Made by a program: the position numbers and the translations under genes. This document shows positions 1-8,040 of a stretch of DNA of 64,000 nt, in pieces. Every line of letters starts with the position of its first letter. Position 1 is the first letter of the stretch. The notes under the pieces are model-generated. The model worked only from the letters and a program-made list of their open reading frames with translations. It searched no databases and was not told where the DNA came from. Location of the stretch: assembly GCA_016787575.1 (NCBI GenBank), contig JAEUUO010000007.1:124001-188000 (forward strand), given 5' to 3'. The DNA is from Saprospiraceae bacterium (GTDB lineage: Bacteria > Bacteroidota > Bacteroidia > Chitinophagales > Saprospiraceae).

Positions 1-6
1 AGAACT

Positions 7-40
7 GCTGCCGGCATTTAACCGGCAGCCTCTTTTATTT
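7..40 (+). terminator. Rho-independent terminator of the gene left of the window
   Basis: A perfect 8-bp stem (GCTGCCGG at 7-14 with CCGGCAGC at 22-29) closes a 7-nt loop and is followed by a T-rich stretch (31-40). It ends a transcript entering from the left, so the genes from 109 onward probably form a separate transcription unit. Confidence 0.8.
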
Positions 41-108
41 TAATTAGCATTTTCCTCACAATCAAACAAAGCTTTGATTGAATTGCTTTCCATTAAATTA
101 TTTATATC

Positions 109-339
109 ATGGTCTCCATTAAAAATAGCATTCCCAGAAAAAAATTCATTGCTTGGACTGGTGGCTTTCTGTTTTTATTTACAGCATTTAAACTGAATTT
201 GTTTTCTAAAAAGCAAAAACATAGCATCAAGTTTCTTACTGAAGATGGTAAACTGGTTGAGGTAGATCCGAAACATCTTAATAAAAAAGGAAGTAAAATT
301 TATACTTCAGACATCTATTCTTGGATTAAACACAAATAA
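109..339 (+). CDS. Small single-span protein with Tat-like N-terminus, first gene of FeS/NrfD operon
   Basis: This is a 76-residue protein that I do not recognise as a named family. It begins with a basic stretch containing PRKKFI, followed by one hydrophobic segment (about residues 14-28), which resembles a Tat signal or a single membrane anchor. After it comes a short module, FLTEDGKLVEVDPKHL. A very similar module (LLSVDGEIIEVDRAFL) follows the Tat signal of the iron-sulfur protein encoded 18 bp downstream. It is the first gene of a tightly spaced + strand run (109-3513). I infer a periplasm-facing accessory or assembly subunit of the downstream oxidoreductase module; no catalytic motif or cysteine is visible. 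Confidence 0.75.
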   Translation: MVSIKNSIPRKKFIAWTGGFLFLFTAFKLNLFSKKQKHSIKFLTEDGKLVEVDPKHLNKKGSKIYTSDIYSWIKHK

Positions 340-356
340 ATTAAAACAAGCTAAGC

Positions 357-1292
357 ATGGACAATAATAAATCACAAACAAGGAGAGAATTTCTTGGAGG
401 GAGTCTGATTTCTGCATTAATGTTGAGTTCATGTGATCAAAAGCCGCATGCTTTTATGACCGATGAACCAATTTTGCCTTCAGGGGACTTGGTAAAACTA
501 CTTTCCGTAGATGGTGAAATTATCGAGGTAGATCGTGCATTTTTAAAACCTGTGCCTGACATAACTCCTGTTACAAATGAAGAAGCAAGAATTGGAATTG
601 AAGGGAAAAAATTTGTAATGGTGATTGATTTATCTCGTTGTAAAAATCTTAAAAAATGCCAGCAAGCATGCAATCATGTTCATCATGTACACCCCAGTCA
701 AAATTGGATTAAAGTATATTCTATGCAGGAAGCCGAGCATACCGCACCCTATTGGCAACCAACCACCTGCATGCATTGTGACGAACCTCCTTGTGTAAAA
801 GTTTGTCCGGTAGATGCAACTTTTAAACGAAAAGATGGGATTGTTTTAATAGATAGTAATCGGTGTGTTGGGTGTCGTTTTTGCATGGCTGCATGCCCCT
901 ATTCTACAAGGGTATTTAATTGGGAAGAACCTGATATACCATTAGAAATTGCTCAGCAAGCTTATAATTGTGAAACAAGTACCCCACAAAAAAAAGGTAC
1001 CGTTGGTAAATGTGATTTTTGCCCCGATGCCGTTCGAAAAGGTGAGTTACCTCATTGTGTTTCATCGTGTCCAAATGGTGTCTTTTTTTTCGGAGACCTT
1101 GTAGAAGATTCAGTTACAAATGGATCAGAAACGGTTCGTTTTTCTGAATTAATTAAAGACAAAGCCGGATATCGATTGATGGAAGACTTGGGTACCAAAC
1201 CAAGTGTTTATTACCTGCCACCTGTTAGCAGAAACTTTCCGTACGAAAGTGGCTTAGAAAATCAAGCGCCTGCAAATTCCCATTCACATTAA
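357..1292 (+). CDS. Tat-exported 4Fe-4S ferredoxin-type electron transfer subunit (DmsB/PsrB/NrfC-like)
   Basis: This 311-residue protein carries four Cys clusters typical of the DmsB/PsrB/NrfC family, which holds four [4Fe-4S] centres: CKNLKKCQQAC (about 96-106), CMHCDEPPCVKVCP, CVGCRFCMAACP and CDFCPDAVRKGELPHCVSSCP. The N-terminus has a twin-arginine motif (RREFLGG) followed by a hydrophobic stretch ending in LSSC, so it may be a Tat-exported lipoprotein. Such subunits pass electrons between a membrane NrfD-type quinone subunit, encoded next, and a catalytic partner. The catalytic molybdopterin subunit usually found beside it is not in this window. The module after the signal (LLSVDGEIIEVD) is shared with the preceding 76-residue protein. 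The ATG lies 17 bp after the previous stop. Confidence 0.9.
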   Translation: MDNNKSQTRREFLGGSLISALMLSSCDQKPHAFMTDEPILPSGDLVKLLSVDGEIIEVDRAFLKPVPDITPVTNEEARIGIEGKKFVMVIDLSRCKNLKKCQQACNHVHHVHPSQNWIKVYSMQEAEHTAPYWQPTTCMHCDEPPCVKVCPVDATFKRKDGIVLIDSNRCVGCRFCMAACPYSTRVFNWEEPDIPLEIAQQAYNCETSTPQKKGTVGKCDFCPDAVRKGELPHCVSSCPNGVFFFGDLVEDSVTNGSETVRFSELIKDKAGYRLMEDLGTKPSVYYLPPVSRNFPYESGLENQAPANSHSH

Positions 1293-1301
1293 ATCAAAAT
1301 T

Positions 1302-2624
1302 ATGAATGTAGTTACGGTTTCAAAGACAGAACAAATTATAAAAGATATCCAACCCAGACCTTTTGGTAAAGTTGGTAAAATTTGGCTTGGTTTCCTTATT
1401 GCTATTTGCATTGTGGGAAGTTACGCCTACTATTGTCAACTCCGAGATGGATTGGTCGTTACGGCTATGGGTGACTATGTTTCATGGGGAATCTATATTT
1501 CAAACTTTGTTTTTTTTGTAGCCATAAGCTTGGTAGGTTCATTGATTACTGCCATTTTCCGTTTGGCAAATATCCATTGGAGTACACCCATCACCCGAAT
1601 TGCCGAAATTATTGCGGTAAGTGCAATTTTCTTTGCATCGCTGATTATCATAGTAGACATGGGACGACCTGAAAGGTTGTACAATTTATTCTTACATCCC
1701 AGATTGCAATCACCAATCATTTGGGATGTTGTTGTAATCGGGACTTATTTTATAATTAGTTTATTGCTCTTATATCTTCCACTATTACCTGATATAAAAA
1801 TATTGTTAAAGCAGAGCAAAGAAATGCCAGGTTGGATGCGAAAATTTTACAGCTGGTTGGGTTCTTTTTGGACAGGAAGCAAAGTTCAAAAACAAATTAA
1901 CAACCACAGTATTAAAATTTTAAGTATTATGATTATCCCTGTTGCTTTTTGCATTCATACAGTTACATCCTGGTTATTTGCAACTACTTACAGGCCCGGA
2001 TGGGATAGCACGAACTTTGGTGCCTACTTTGTGTCCGGAGCTTTTCTTGTTGGAGCTGGCGGTGTAGTAACAGCGATGTATGTATTTCGTCAGATGTATC
2101 AGCTCAGCGATTACATAACAGATAAACATTTTGATAGAATGGGCAAAGCGGTGGTATTGTTGGCATTTTTATATTTATACTTTAACGTCAATGAGTATTT
2201 GGTACCAGCTTTTAAAATGAAAAAACCAGAAGAAATCCATCTTACCGAGTTGTTTTCAGGGCATTTTGCACCTATGTTTTGGTTTGCAATTATTGTTGGC
2301 ATGTTGTTACCAATTGCTATATTAATAACCAAATCAGGAAGAAAACCAATGATGGTATTTATAGCAGGAATAATGGTTGTTGTTGGTGCATGGTTTAAAA
2401 GGTATCTCATTGTAACACCCACTTTATTGCATCCCTTTCTGCCAATGCAGGATGTTCCTGATAAATTCAGAACCTATTTTCCGAGTTGGCACGAATGGGC
2501 TATTGCATTTGGCTCACTTGCTGGTGCCCTCTTGGTCATTACTTTATTTGCGAGAATATTTCCTGTCATACCTATTTATGAAACTATAATTGGCGAAGAT
2601 GAAAACGAAGAACATCTTATTTAA
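1302..2624 (+). CDS. NrfD/PsrC-family polytopic membrane quinone subunit
   Basis: This 440-residue, strongly hydrophobic protein has about ten predicted membrane spans and fits the NrfD/PsrC/HybB family, which anchors iron-sulfur subunits and exchanges electrons with menaquinone. Typical family features are DMGRPERL after the third span and long hydrophobic helices carrying few charges. It starts 9 bp after the iron-sulfur gene, and its 3' end overlaps the next gene, so the three are almost certainly co-translated. The exact direction of electron flow cannot be read from the sequence. The C-terminal tail is short and acidic (GEDENEEHL) and probably cytoplasmic. Confidence 0.88.
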   Translation: MNVVTVSKTEQIIKDIQPRPFGKVGKIWLGFLIAICIVGSYAYYCQLRDGLVVTAMGDYVSWGIYISNFVFFVAISLVGSLITAIFRLANIHWSTPITRIAEIIAVSAIFFASLIIIVDMGRPERLYNLFLHPRLQSPIIWDVVVIGTYFIISLLLLYLPLLPDIKILLKQSKEMPGWMRKFYSWLGSFWTGSKVQKQINNHSIKILSIMIIPVAFCIHTVTSWLFATTYRPGWDSTNFGAYFVSGAFLVGAGGVVTAMYVFRQMYQLSDYITDKHFDRMGKAVVLLAFLYLYFNVNEYLVPAFKMKKPEEIHLTELFSGHFAPMFWFAIIVGMLLPIAILITKSGRKPMMVFIAGIMVVVGAWFKRYLIVTPTLLHPFLPMQDVPDKFRTYFPSWHEWAIAFGSLAGALLVITLFARIFPVIPIYETIIGEDENEEHLI

Positions 2625-3513
2625 TTTGAGCATTGTCTTGTTTTTTGCAACAAGTTTGTTGTGTGCTTTACACAGCCAGTCAGATTCAATTGCTCCTGTG
2701 GTAAAAAAGAAAGCGATTCTCAAACTAAGCTATTTTAGTGTGGAGAATCAAATTCAGTTCTTGAATTTCAAGGGCTTGATTAAAACAAAAGATAAATTAG
2801 AGCCTATTGCTTACCGTCCAATACATTTATACATAAACGAGGCTTCTGATGAAAAAAACAAAATTGGAGACTTTGTCACCAATGACCAAGGTAGAATTCA
2901 ATCTGTAATAAGTCCTGTATTTGCGGATGTATGGAAAACAAACAATCCCATTACATTTATCGCAAGACTTGATTCAGTAGATGAAATGGGTACACTAGAA
3001 ACAGAAACTGAAATTACCAAAGCAAAAATTAAATTGGATACCCTTTTTGAAGATGAAATGAGAAAAGTTGTTGCACATGTATATACTTTAGAAGATACCA
3101 ATTGGATTCCGGCAAAAGACGTTGAGATAAAAATTGGAGTTCAAAGGCTCGCTTCTGTGTTGCCTATAAATAAAGAGGCAAGTTTAACAACTGATTCAAG
3201 CGGACAAGCCGTTACTGAATTTGTTTTGGATTCAATTCCGGGAGATGTCAACGGCAATATTCAATTAATTGCAAAAATAGAAGACCATGAATTGTACGGA
3301 AATTTAGAAACCAAGTTTCAAGTACCCTGGGGCAAATCAAGTCATTTCGTTAATTCCCATTTCGAAGGCAGAAGTTTGTGGGCTCGAGGAGATAGAGTAC
3401 CCATTTGGTTGGCATTTTTGGCTTATACTATTATATTTTCCGTTTGGGGAACTTTGATTTATCTGATAATTCAAGTTTTAAAAATAAGACGAGTCGGATT
3501 AGAAAAACACTAA
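2599..3513 (+). CDS. Periplasmic protein with C-terminal membrane anchor, NrfD operon
   Basis: I chose the ATG at 2599 (MKTKNILF), which gives a clean Sec signal peptide (about residues 1-25); a TTG 9 bp upstream is possible but adds nothing. The start lies 26 bp inside the NrfD gene, implying translational coupling. The mature part (about 280 residues) is predicted beta-rich, with two stretches resembling Ig/CnaB-like folds (about 45-125 and 150-235). It ends with one hydrophobic helix (VPIWLAFLAYTIIFSVWG) and a basic tail. The layout suggests a periplasmic domain tethered to the inner membrane, perhaps scaffolding the oxidoreductase. It has no haem motif or cysteine cluster. Function unknown. 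Confidence 0.8.
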   Translation: MKTKNILFNLSIVLFFATSLLCALHSQSDSIAPVVKKKAILKLSYFSVENQIQFLNFKGLIKTKDKLEPIAYRPIHLYINEASDEKNKIGDFVTNDQGRIQSVISPVFADVWKTNNPITFIARLDSVDEMGTLETETEITKAKIKLDTLFEDEMRKVVAHVYTLEDTNWIPAKDVEIKIGVQRLASVLPINKEASLTTDSSGQAVTEFVLDSIPGDVNGNIQLIAKIEDHELYGNLETKFQVPWGKSSHFVNSHFEGRSLWARGDRVPIWLAFLAYTIIFSVWGTLIYLIIQVLKIRRVGLEKH

Positions 3514-3678
3514 CATATAAGTAAATATAATAATATATATAATATTTTAAAATAATACATTATAAGGTATTATACAAAAAGTAGTCTGATAATAATATTC
3601 TCCGCCGACTTTCCTTTAACTTGGCTTTTCAAACAAATATGATTGATTACGGCTGAGATGCCATAAAATTTTGATTTT

Positions 3679-4644
3679 ATGATATTTATGGATTTTGAAA
3701 AGCCTCTGGAAATACTTTTTGGTGATCTGGAAAAACTTAAGAAAATTGCGAAGGACAGCGACATAGACATGTCCGAAAAAATTAAAGAGTTAGAGTTAAA
3801 GATTTCAGATAAGCGCAAAGAAATTTACAGCAATTTAACTGGTTGGCAGCGTGTGAGTTTATCCAGACATCCAAACAGACCTTATACCCTTGATTATATT
3901 AAATATATTTGTTCAAAATTTATCGAACTGCATGGTGACCGCAATGTAAAGGATGATAAGGCAATAGTAGGAGGGCTTGGTAAAATAGAAGATCAAACGG
4001 TAATGATCATCGGACATCAAAAAGGAAATACTACAAAAATGCGTCAACTGCGAAATTTTGGTATGGCTAACCCAGAAGGATATCGCAAAGCTTTACGCTT
4101 GATGAAACTCGCACAAAAATTTAAAATTCCTGTTGTTACTTTAATTGATACGCCAGGTGCTTATCCTGGAATTGAAGCAGAAGAACGCGGACAGGCAGAA
4201 GCCATAGCCCGAAATTTATTTGAAATGGCTCAATTGGAAGTTCCGATTGTTTGTTATATCATTGGCGAAGGCGCATCCGGAGGCGCATTGGGAATTGGTG
4301 TAGGGGATCGCGTATTTATGCTCGAAAATACTTGGTACACTGTAATCTCTCCGGAATCCTGTTCTTCAATTTTGTGGAGAAGTTGGAATTTTAAAGAGCA
4401 AGCTGCAGAGGCACTTAAACTGACAGCCGACCACATGAAAGAATTTGGATTAATCGATGGCATTGTTTACGAACCAATTGGAGGTGCACATTCAGATCCG
4501 GAAAACATGGCCTCCTTATTAAAAAATCATTTGCTTAATCAAATTAACGAATTACAACAAATACCAATACCTAAACTTTTAAATCAGCGAATTGACAAAT
4601 ACAATGGAATGGGTAAATTTATAGAAGAACCCATTAACAATTAA
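3679..4644 (+). CDS. accA: Acetyl-CoA carboxylase carboxyltransferase subunit alpha
   Basis: This 321-residue protein matches the alpha subunit of the acetyl-CoA carboxylase carboxyltransferase, which with AccD moves the carboxyl group from biotin to acetyl-CoA to make malonyl-CoA for fatty-acid synthesis. Family features are the N-terminal coiled region with the [14 protein letters not shown] segment, ELHGDR, the [19 protein letters not shown] block, the DTPGAYPG turn and the [12 protein letters not shown] oxyanion region. The first ATG is preferred because it gives the usual spacing before DFEKP; an ATG three codons later is also possible. It is monocistronic as far as can be seen, with AT-rich DNA on both sides. 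accD is not in the window. Confidence 0.96.
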   Translation: MIFMDFEKPLEILFGDLEKLKKIAKDSDIDMSEKIKELELKISDKRKEIYSNLTGWQRVSLSRHPNRPYTLDYIKYICSKFIELHGDRNVKDDKAIVGGLGKIEDQTVMIIGHQKGNTTKMRQLRNFGMANPEGYRKALRLMKLAQKFKIPVVTLIDTPGAYPGIEAEERGQAEAIARNLFEMAQLEVPIVCYIIGEGASGGALGIGVGDRVFMLENTWYTVISPESCSSILWRSWNFKEQAAEALKLTADHMKEFGLIDGIVYEPIGGAHSDPENMASLLKNHLLNQINELQQIPIPKLLNQRIDKYNGMGKFIEEPINN

Positions 4645-4692
4645 CCAAACTGAAAATTCGCCAGTGTTAAATTTTTAAAAACTAATATAACT

Positions 4693-5592
4693 ATGAATAC
4701 CAATTACCAGTTTTTAAGCGGAACCGGAGTAGCTTTAATTACACCGTTTACAAAAACAGGACACATTGATTTTGATTCATTAAATCTTGTAATAAATCAT
4801 TGCATTCATGGGGGCGTAGAATATTTAGTTAGTATGGGCAGCACCGGAGAAGCTGCCACTTTAAGTTTTGATGAACGTTTGGAAATCATATATCATACTG
4901 TTAAAGTTTGTGCGGGTCGAGTCCCAATTCTTGCGGGCATTGGTGGAAATAATACTGCAGAATTAATACGTGAATGCAAACTTCTCAATCCGGAAGGATT
5001 GTCTGGAATCTTATCAAGCAGCCCGGCTTATAATAAACCAAGTCAGGAAGGCATTTACAGGCATTACATGGAATTGGCTGAACACTCCAGTCTTCCTATT
5101 GTAATATACAACGTTCCGGGTAGGACTGCCTCAAATATAAGCCCTGATACATGTTTGCGTTTGGCATATGCTTCTAATAAGTTTGCAGCCATTAAAGAAG
5201 CCTCTGGAGACTTGGCACAGGCCACAAAAATTATTAAAGATAAACCAGCACATTTTCAAGTACTTTCTGGTGATGATCCATTGGCTTTGGCTATGATTGG
5301 CATTGGAGGAGCAGGTGTAATTTCTGTAATTGCCAATATTTATCCTTGTATGTTTTCAAATATTATACGATTTGCCTTAAACGGTGATTATACAAAAGCG
5401 CAACATTTAAATTTAAAATTATTTGATTTGCATAAATGGCTTTATATTGACGGAAACCCTTCTGGTGTTAAAGCTGCAGCACATCATTTGGGGTTATGTG
5501 AAAATAACTTAAGATTGCCTTTGGTTCCGATGAGTGAAAATCACTTTGCTAAATTAATTGAAGAACTTGAAAAAATAGGACCAGACGCTTGA
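4693..5592 (+). CDS. dapA: 4-hydroxy-tetrahydrodipicolinate synthase
   Basis: This 299-residue TIM-barrel protein is of the DapA family, which condenses pyruvate with aspartate semialdehyde in lysine and diaminopimelate synthesis in the cytoplasm. The Schiff-base lysine is in AAIKEASGD (about K168). The catalytic tyrosine is in IVIYNVPGRT (about Y139), with the substrate-binding Arg close after it (R143). The substrate loop GSTGEAATLS lies at about 49-58, and Y113 sits in SPAYNKP. Length and motifs are complete. It follows accA by 48 bp and could be co-transcribed, though the pathways differ. Other NAL-subfamily aldolases share the fold, but the GSTGE and YNVPGRT motifs support DapA. Confidence 0.93.
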   Translation: MNTNYQFLSGTGVALITPFTKTGHIDFDSLNLVINHCIHGGVEYLVSMGSTGEAATLSFDERLEIIYHTVKVCAGRVPILAGIGGNNTAELIRECKLLNPEGLSGILSSSPAYNKPSQEGIYRHYMELAEHSSLPIVIYNVPGRTASNISPDTCLRLAYASNKFAAIKEASGDLAQATKIIKDKPAHFQVLSGDDPLALAMIGIGGAGVISVIANIYPCMFSNIIRFALNGDYTKAQHLNLKLFDLHKWLYIDGNPSGVKAAAHHLGLCENNLRLPLVPMSENHFAKLIEELEKIGPDA

Positions 5593-5662
5593 ATTAATTA
5601 AATTAGCAATTATTTAATAATTTGATAATCTAAGCCAAACATAGCATTAACATTTACTGGGC

Positions 5663-5670
5663 TAATTTTG
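5663..5670 (+). promoter_or_regulatory. Possible -7 promoter element (TAnnTTTG) before the winged-helix gene
   Basis: TAATTTTG matches the Bacteroidota -7 consensus TAnnTTTG, 28 bp upstream of the ATG at 5699. No good TTG -33 box is seen at the usual 19-21 bp spacing, so this is tentative. Confidence 0.3.
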
Positions 5671-5698
5671 CAGATACCAATGCAATGCGCCCTATTCA

Positions 5699-5998
5699 AT
5701 GAAATTAACAATAGATACAATTCGGCATCAGGTTAAACTAAATGATGCCCTTCTATCCGATTTAACAAAACGAGAATTCCAAATTTTAAATTTTCTTTGT
5801 GAAGAACCGGGAAGGGTCTATTCCAGAAATCAAATTTATAGCAGAATATGGGAAAGACAGACCAACACCAATGATCGAACTGTTGATGTCCATATAGTAC
5901 AATTAAGGAAGAAAATTTCAAAACAACTCATTAAATCCATCAAAGGAGTCGGTTATAAAATCACATTAGATCCAAAAGACATACAAATAATTAAATGA
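5699..5998 (+). CDS. Stand-alone OmpR/PhoB-type winged-helix DNA-binding protein
   Basis: The whole 99-residue product is the DNA-binding half of an OmpR/PhoB response regulator. It contains LTKREFQILNFL, the turn GRVYSRNQIYSRIW, the recognition helix NDRTVDVHIVQLRKKI and the final wing KGVGYKI. No receiver domain precedes it: the reading frame is closed by a TAA at 5663-5665 and no in-frame alternative start lies between. It may be a genuine single-domain regulator or the surviving end of a response regulator. No histidine kinase is nearby. Its last codons overlap the 3' end of the converging phosphoesterase gene by 8 bp. Confidence 0.85.
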   Translation: MKLTIDTIRHQVKLNDALLSDLTKREFQILNFLCEEPGRVYSRNQIYSRIWERQTNTNDRTVDVHIVQLRKKISKQLIKSIKGVGYKITLDPKDIQIIK

Positions 5999-6821
5999 AA
6001 GAATCGTCGTGTTCAATCATTTGATTAAACGATTCAACTGTATCCTCCTTAAACTGAAATCTTCTCCTTAAATACAAGAAATCCAACTCATCATAGCGGA
6101 ATATAGACCAACATCCCTCTTTAAATTCCAAAGCACTCATATTTTCCACCCAATCACCTGAATTATAATATTCAATGGTTTTATTCTCATTAATTCTCTT
6201 TTCCATTTTTGGAATGTGTATGTGACCACACACAACTGCATCCACTTCCAATTGCTTTCCGTAATTTATTGCTGCTTCCTCGAAAGAGTGAATAAATTGA
6301 ATGGCATGCTTGATTTTTGTTTTAATTCGGTGCGCAAATGATATACGTTCCAATCCAAACCGCAATCGCAGTCTGTTTAAAAATGTATTAAACCGAATCA
6401 GTGTATCATAACCCAATCCACCCAAATGCGCAATAAAAGGAGAGACACTAACTGAATAATCAAATACATCTCCGTGAAAAAATAAATATGTTTTACCATG
6501 CAATTTCAGATGCAACTGATCCTTGAAAAAAATATTTCCAGTATAAAATGGTGCCAGATTGCGTATAAATTCATCATGATTACCGGATAAATAATAAATC
6601 TTAGTACCTTCCATGGCCATTTTCATAATTTGAAATATTACTTCCAAATGACTTGCAGGAAAATATTTTCGCCTAAATTGCCAACCATCAACAATGTCTC
6701 CGTTTAAAATTAAAATTTGTGGTTTAACAGACTGTAAATAAAGAAGCAATTCTTTAGCTTGACAACCAAAAGTTCCCAAATGAACGTCTGAAATTACAAG
6801 CACATCAACTTTTCTCTCCAT
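5991..6821 (-). CDS. LpxH-like UDP-2,3-diacylglucosamine diphosphatase / metallophosphoesterase
   Basis: This 276-residue calcineurin-fold phosphoesterase shows the full metal-binding motif series: SDVHLG near the N-terminus (about 11-16), NGDIVDGW, SGNHDE, FFHGDVFD and CGHIHIPK. The YFPASHLEV and FIRNLAPFY segments resemble the LpxH-like proteins of Bacteroidota, which release lipid X from UDP-2,3-diacylglucosamine in lipid A synthesis at the cytoplasmic face of the inner membrane. There is no signal peptide, which agrees with that role. A more general phosphoesterase function cannot be excluded. It converges on the winged-helix gene with a short 3' overlap. Confidence 0.82.
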   Translation of the reverse strand: MERKVDVLVISDVHLGTFGCQAKELLLYLQSVKPQILILNGDIVDGWQFRRKYFPASHLEVIFQIMKMAMEGTKIYYLSGNHDEFIRNLAPFYTGNIFFKDQLHLKLHGKTYLFFHGDVFDYSVSVSPFIAHLGGLGYDTLIRFNTFLNRLRLRFGLERISFAHRIKTKIKHAIQFIHSFEEAAINYGKQLEVDAVVCGHIHIPKMEKRINENKTIEYYNSGDWVENMSALEFKEGCWSIFRYDELDFLYLRRRFQFKEDTVESFNQMIEHDDSFI

Positions 6822-6862
6822 ATTTAAATTTTAAAAATCTGCTCAAAATTGAATTAAAATCA

Positions 6863-7852
6863 TCATTTATATGCTAATATTGTCTGGTGTCCAAATGAAT
6901 TTAAACCCATCTCCCTTATCCAGGAGCGTCCCTCCTGGTTACTTACAAAACACATATAATCCTCCTTTTCATAATCTATTAATAGGAAGTCTAAAACGGT
7001 TGGAACAATATCAACCTGAACTGGACTTCTTCGGCATGATGGAGAAGTATATGGATTGCAATCATCGTTTATGTTTCCATAATCAGTAGCATGAATATTC
7101 GAATGATTCATTCTATCACTGTAAGCAATCCAAATAAGTTTACGCTCTGCAGGTGATAAGCCTCCATGTGAAAAACCTTGCCCACCGTGATCTGTTGTTA
7201 TTATTATCAGCCAATCCTCATCCATGTATAAAGGACGGCTGTGAATTGCTTTCATTAAAGCACCTACTGCTCTGTCAATTTGTTCGATTGACAATAAATA
7301 AAAAGGATTCCAGGTACTAAATCCAGAGAGATGTCCAATTAAATCTACAGCACCAAAATAAACAAAGTGAAAATCTAAAATTGAATTTTGCAACCATTTG
7401 GATGATTCTCTTTGAGTTTTCCATGTATTTCCAATCTGACCACTTAACATTTCATCCCAATCTTGATTAATACTGACATCAAATAACTTATTCCATTCCA
7501 TATACATACCAAACTTAAGATTCGGATTAAATTTCTTGGCTTGAACTGGCAGCATAGGATAGTCTTTATAATTTGATCCAGAAAATGAATTATCTAAAAC
7601 GCCATGCTTATCATGATAGACGCCACACAATATACTTGACCATGACGGACCAGAAATTGTAATGTCCTGATGCCAGGAACTACATGTACCAAAGCCAATT
7701 AATAGCAAGGATTTAATATTTGGAGTGTTTGCTTTCATCAAAGCATCAGAACGCAATCCGTCAATTCCAATCAACAATACTTTGCGATTTTCTGCATTGG
7801 AAATCCCAACTGCAACTGTTAAAAATAAATAAATAATTAAACAGGGTTTCAT
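6863..7852 (-). CDS. Secreted alkaline-phosphatase-superfamily (type I phosphodiesterase/pyrophosphatase-like) protein
   Basis: This 329-residue protein has a signal peptide (about 1-20). The alkaline phosphatase superfamily metal motifs are IGIDGLRSDAL at the start of the mature protein (first metal Asp), the ISGPSWSSILCG segment that should carry the Ser/Thr nucleophile, FGAVDLIGHLSG, and TTDHGGQGFSHGG near residue 220 (metal-binding D-H and a later H). It is shorter than sulfatases and nearest in layout to nucleotide pyrophosphatase/phosphodiesterases that act on nucleotides or phospholipid head groups in the periplasm. The substrate cannot be named. It lies 41 bp upstream of the LpxH-like gene on the same strand, so they may be co-transcribed. 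Confidence 0.78.
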   Translation of the reverse strand: MKPCLIIYLFLTVAVGISNAENRKVLLIGIDGLRSDALMKANTPNIKSLLLIGFGTCSSWHQDITISGPSWSSILCGVYHDKHGVLDNSFSGSNYKDYPMLPVQAKKFNPNLKFGMYMEWNKLFDVSINQDWDEMLSGQIGNTWKTQRESSKWLQNSILDFHFVYFGAVDLIGHLSGFSTWNPFYLLSIEQIDRAVGALMKAIHSRPLYMDEDWLIIITTDHGGQGFSHGGLSPAERKLIWIAYSDRMNHSNIHATDYGNINDDCNPYTSPSCRRSPVQVDIVPTVLDFLLIDYEKEDYMCFVSNQEGRSWIREMGLNSFGHQTILAYK

Positions 7853-8015
7853 TAAAATCGGTATTTAATAACAAAATTACAGCTCACCGTAAGATAAAAG
7901 CGATTGAACATATTATAGAATTATTAAATATTAAATAATGTAAAGGAAAAATAAAGTTATCATTATCAAATTGTAAAATAATTGAATACCACTTAACAGT
8001 GCTATTGTTTACTAT

Positions 8016-8023
8016 TAATTTTG
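8016..8023 (+). promoter_or_regulatory. Possible -7 promoter element (TAnnTTTG) before the GNAT gene
   Basis: TAATTTTG fits the Bacteroidota -7 consensus, 17 bp before the ATG at 8041. No clear TTG box lies at the expected distance. The surrounding 7853-8040 intergenic region is AT-rich and otherwise featureless. Confidence 0.3.
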
Positions 8024-8040
8024 GAAAAATAAATTTCTAG

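Noticed and set aside
2590..2598. TTG start for the tethered periplasmic protein
   Set aside because: The ATG at 2599 gives a normal signal peptide, and the extra residues add no feature.
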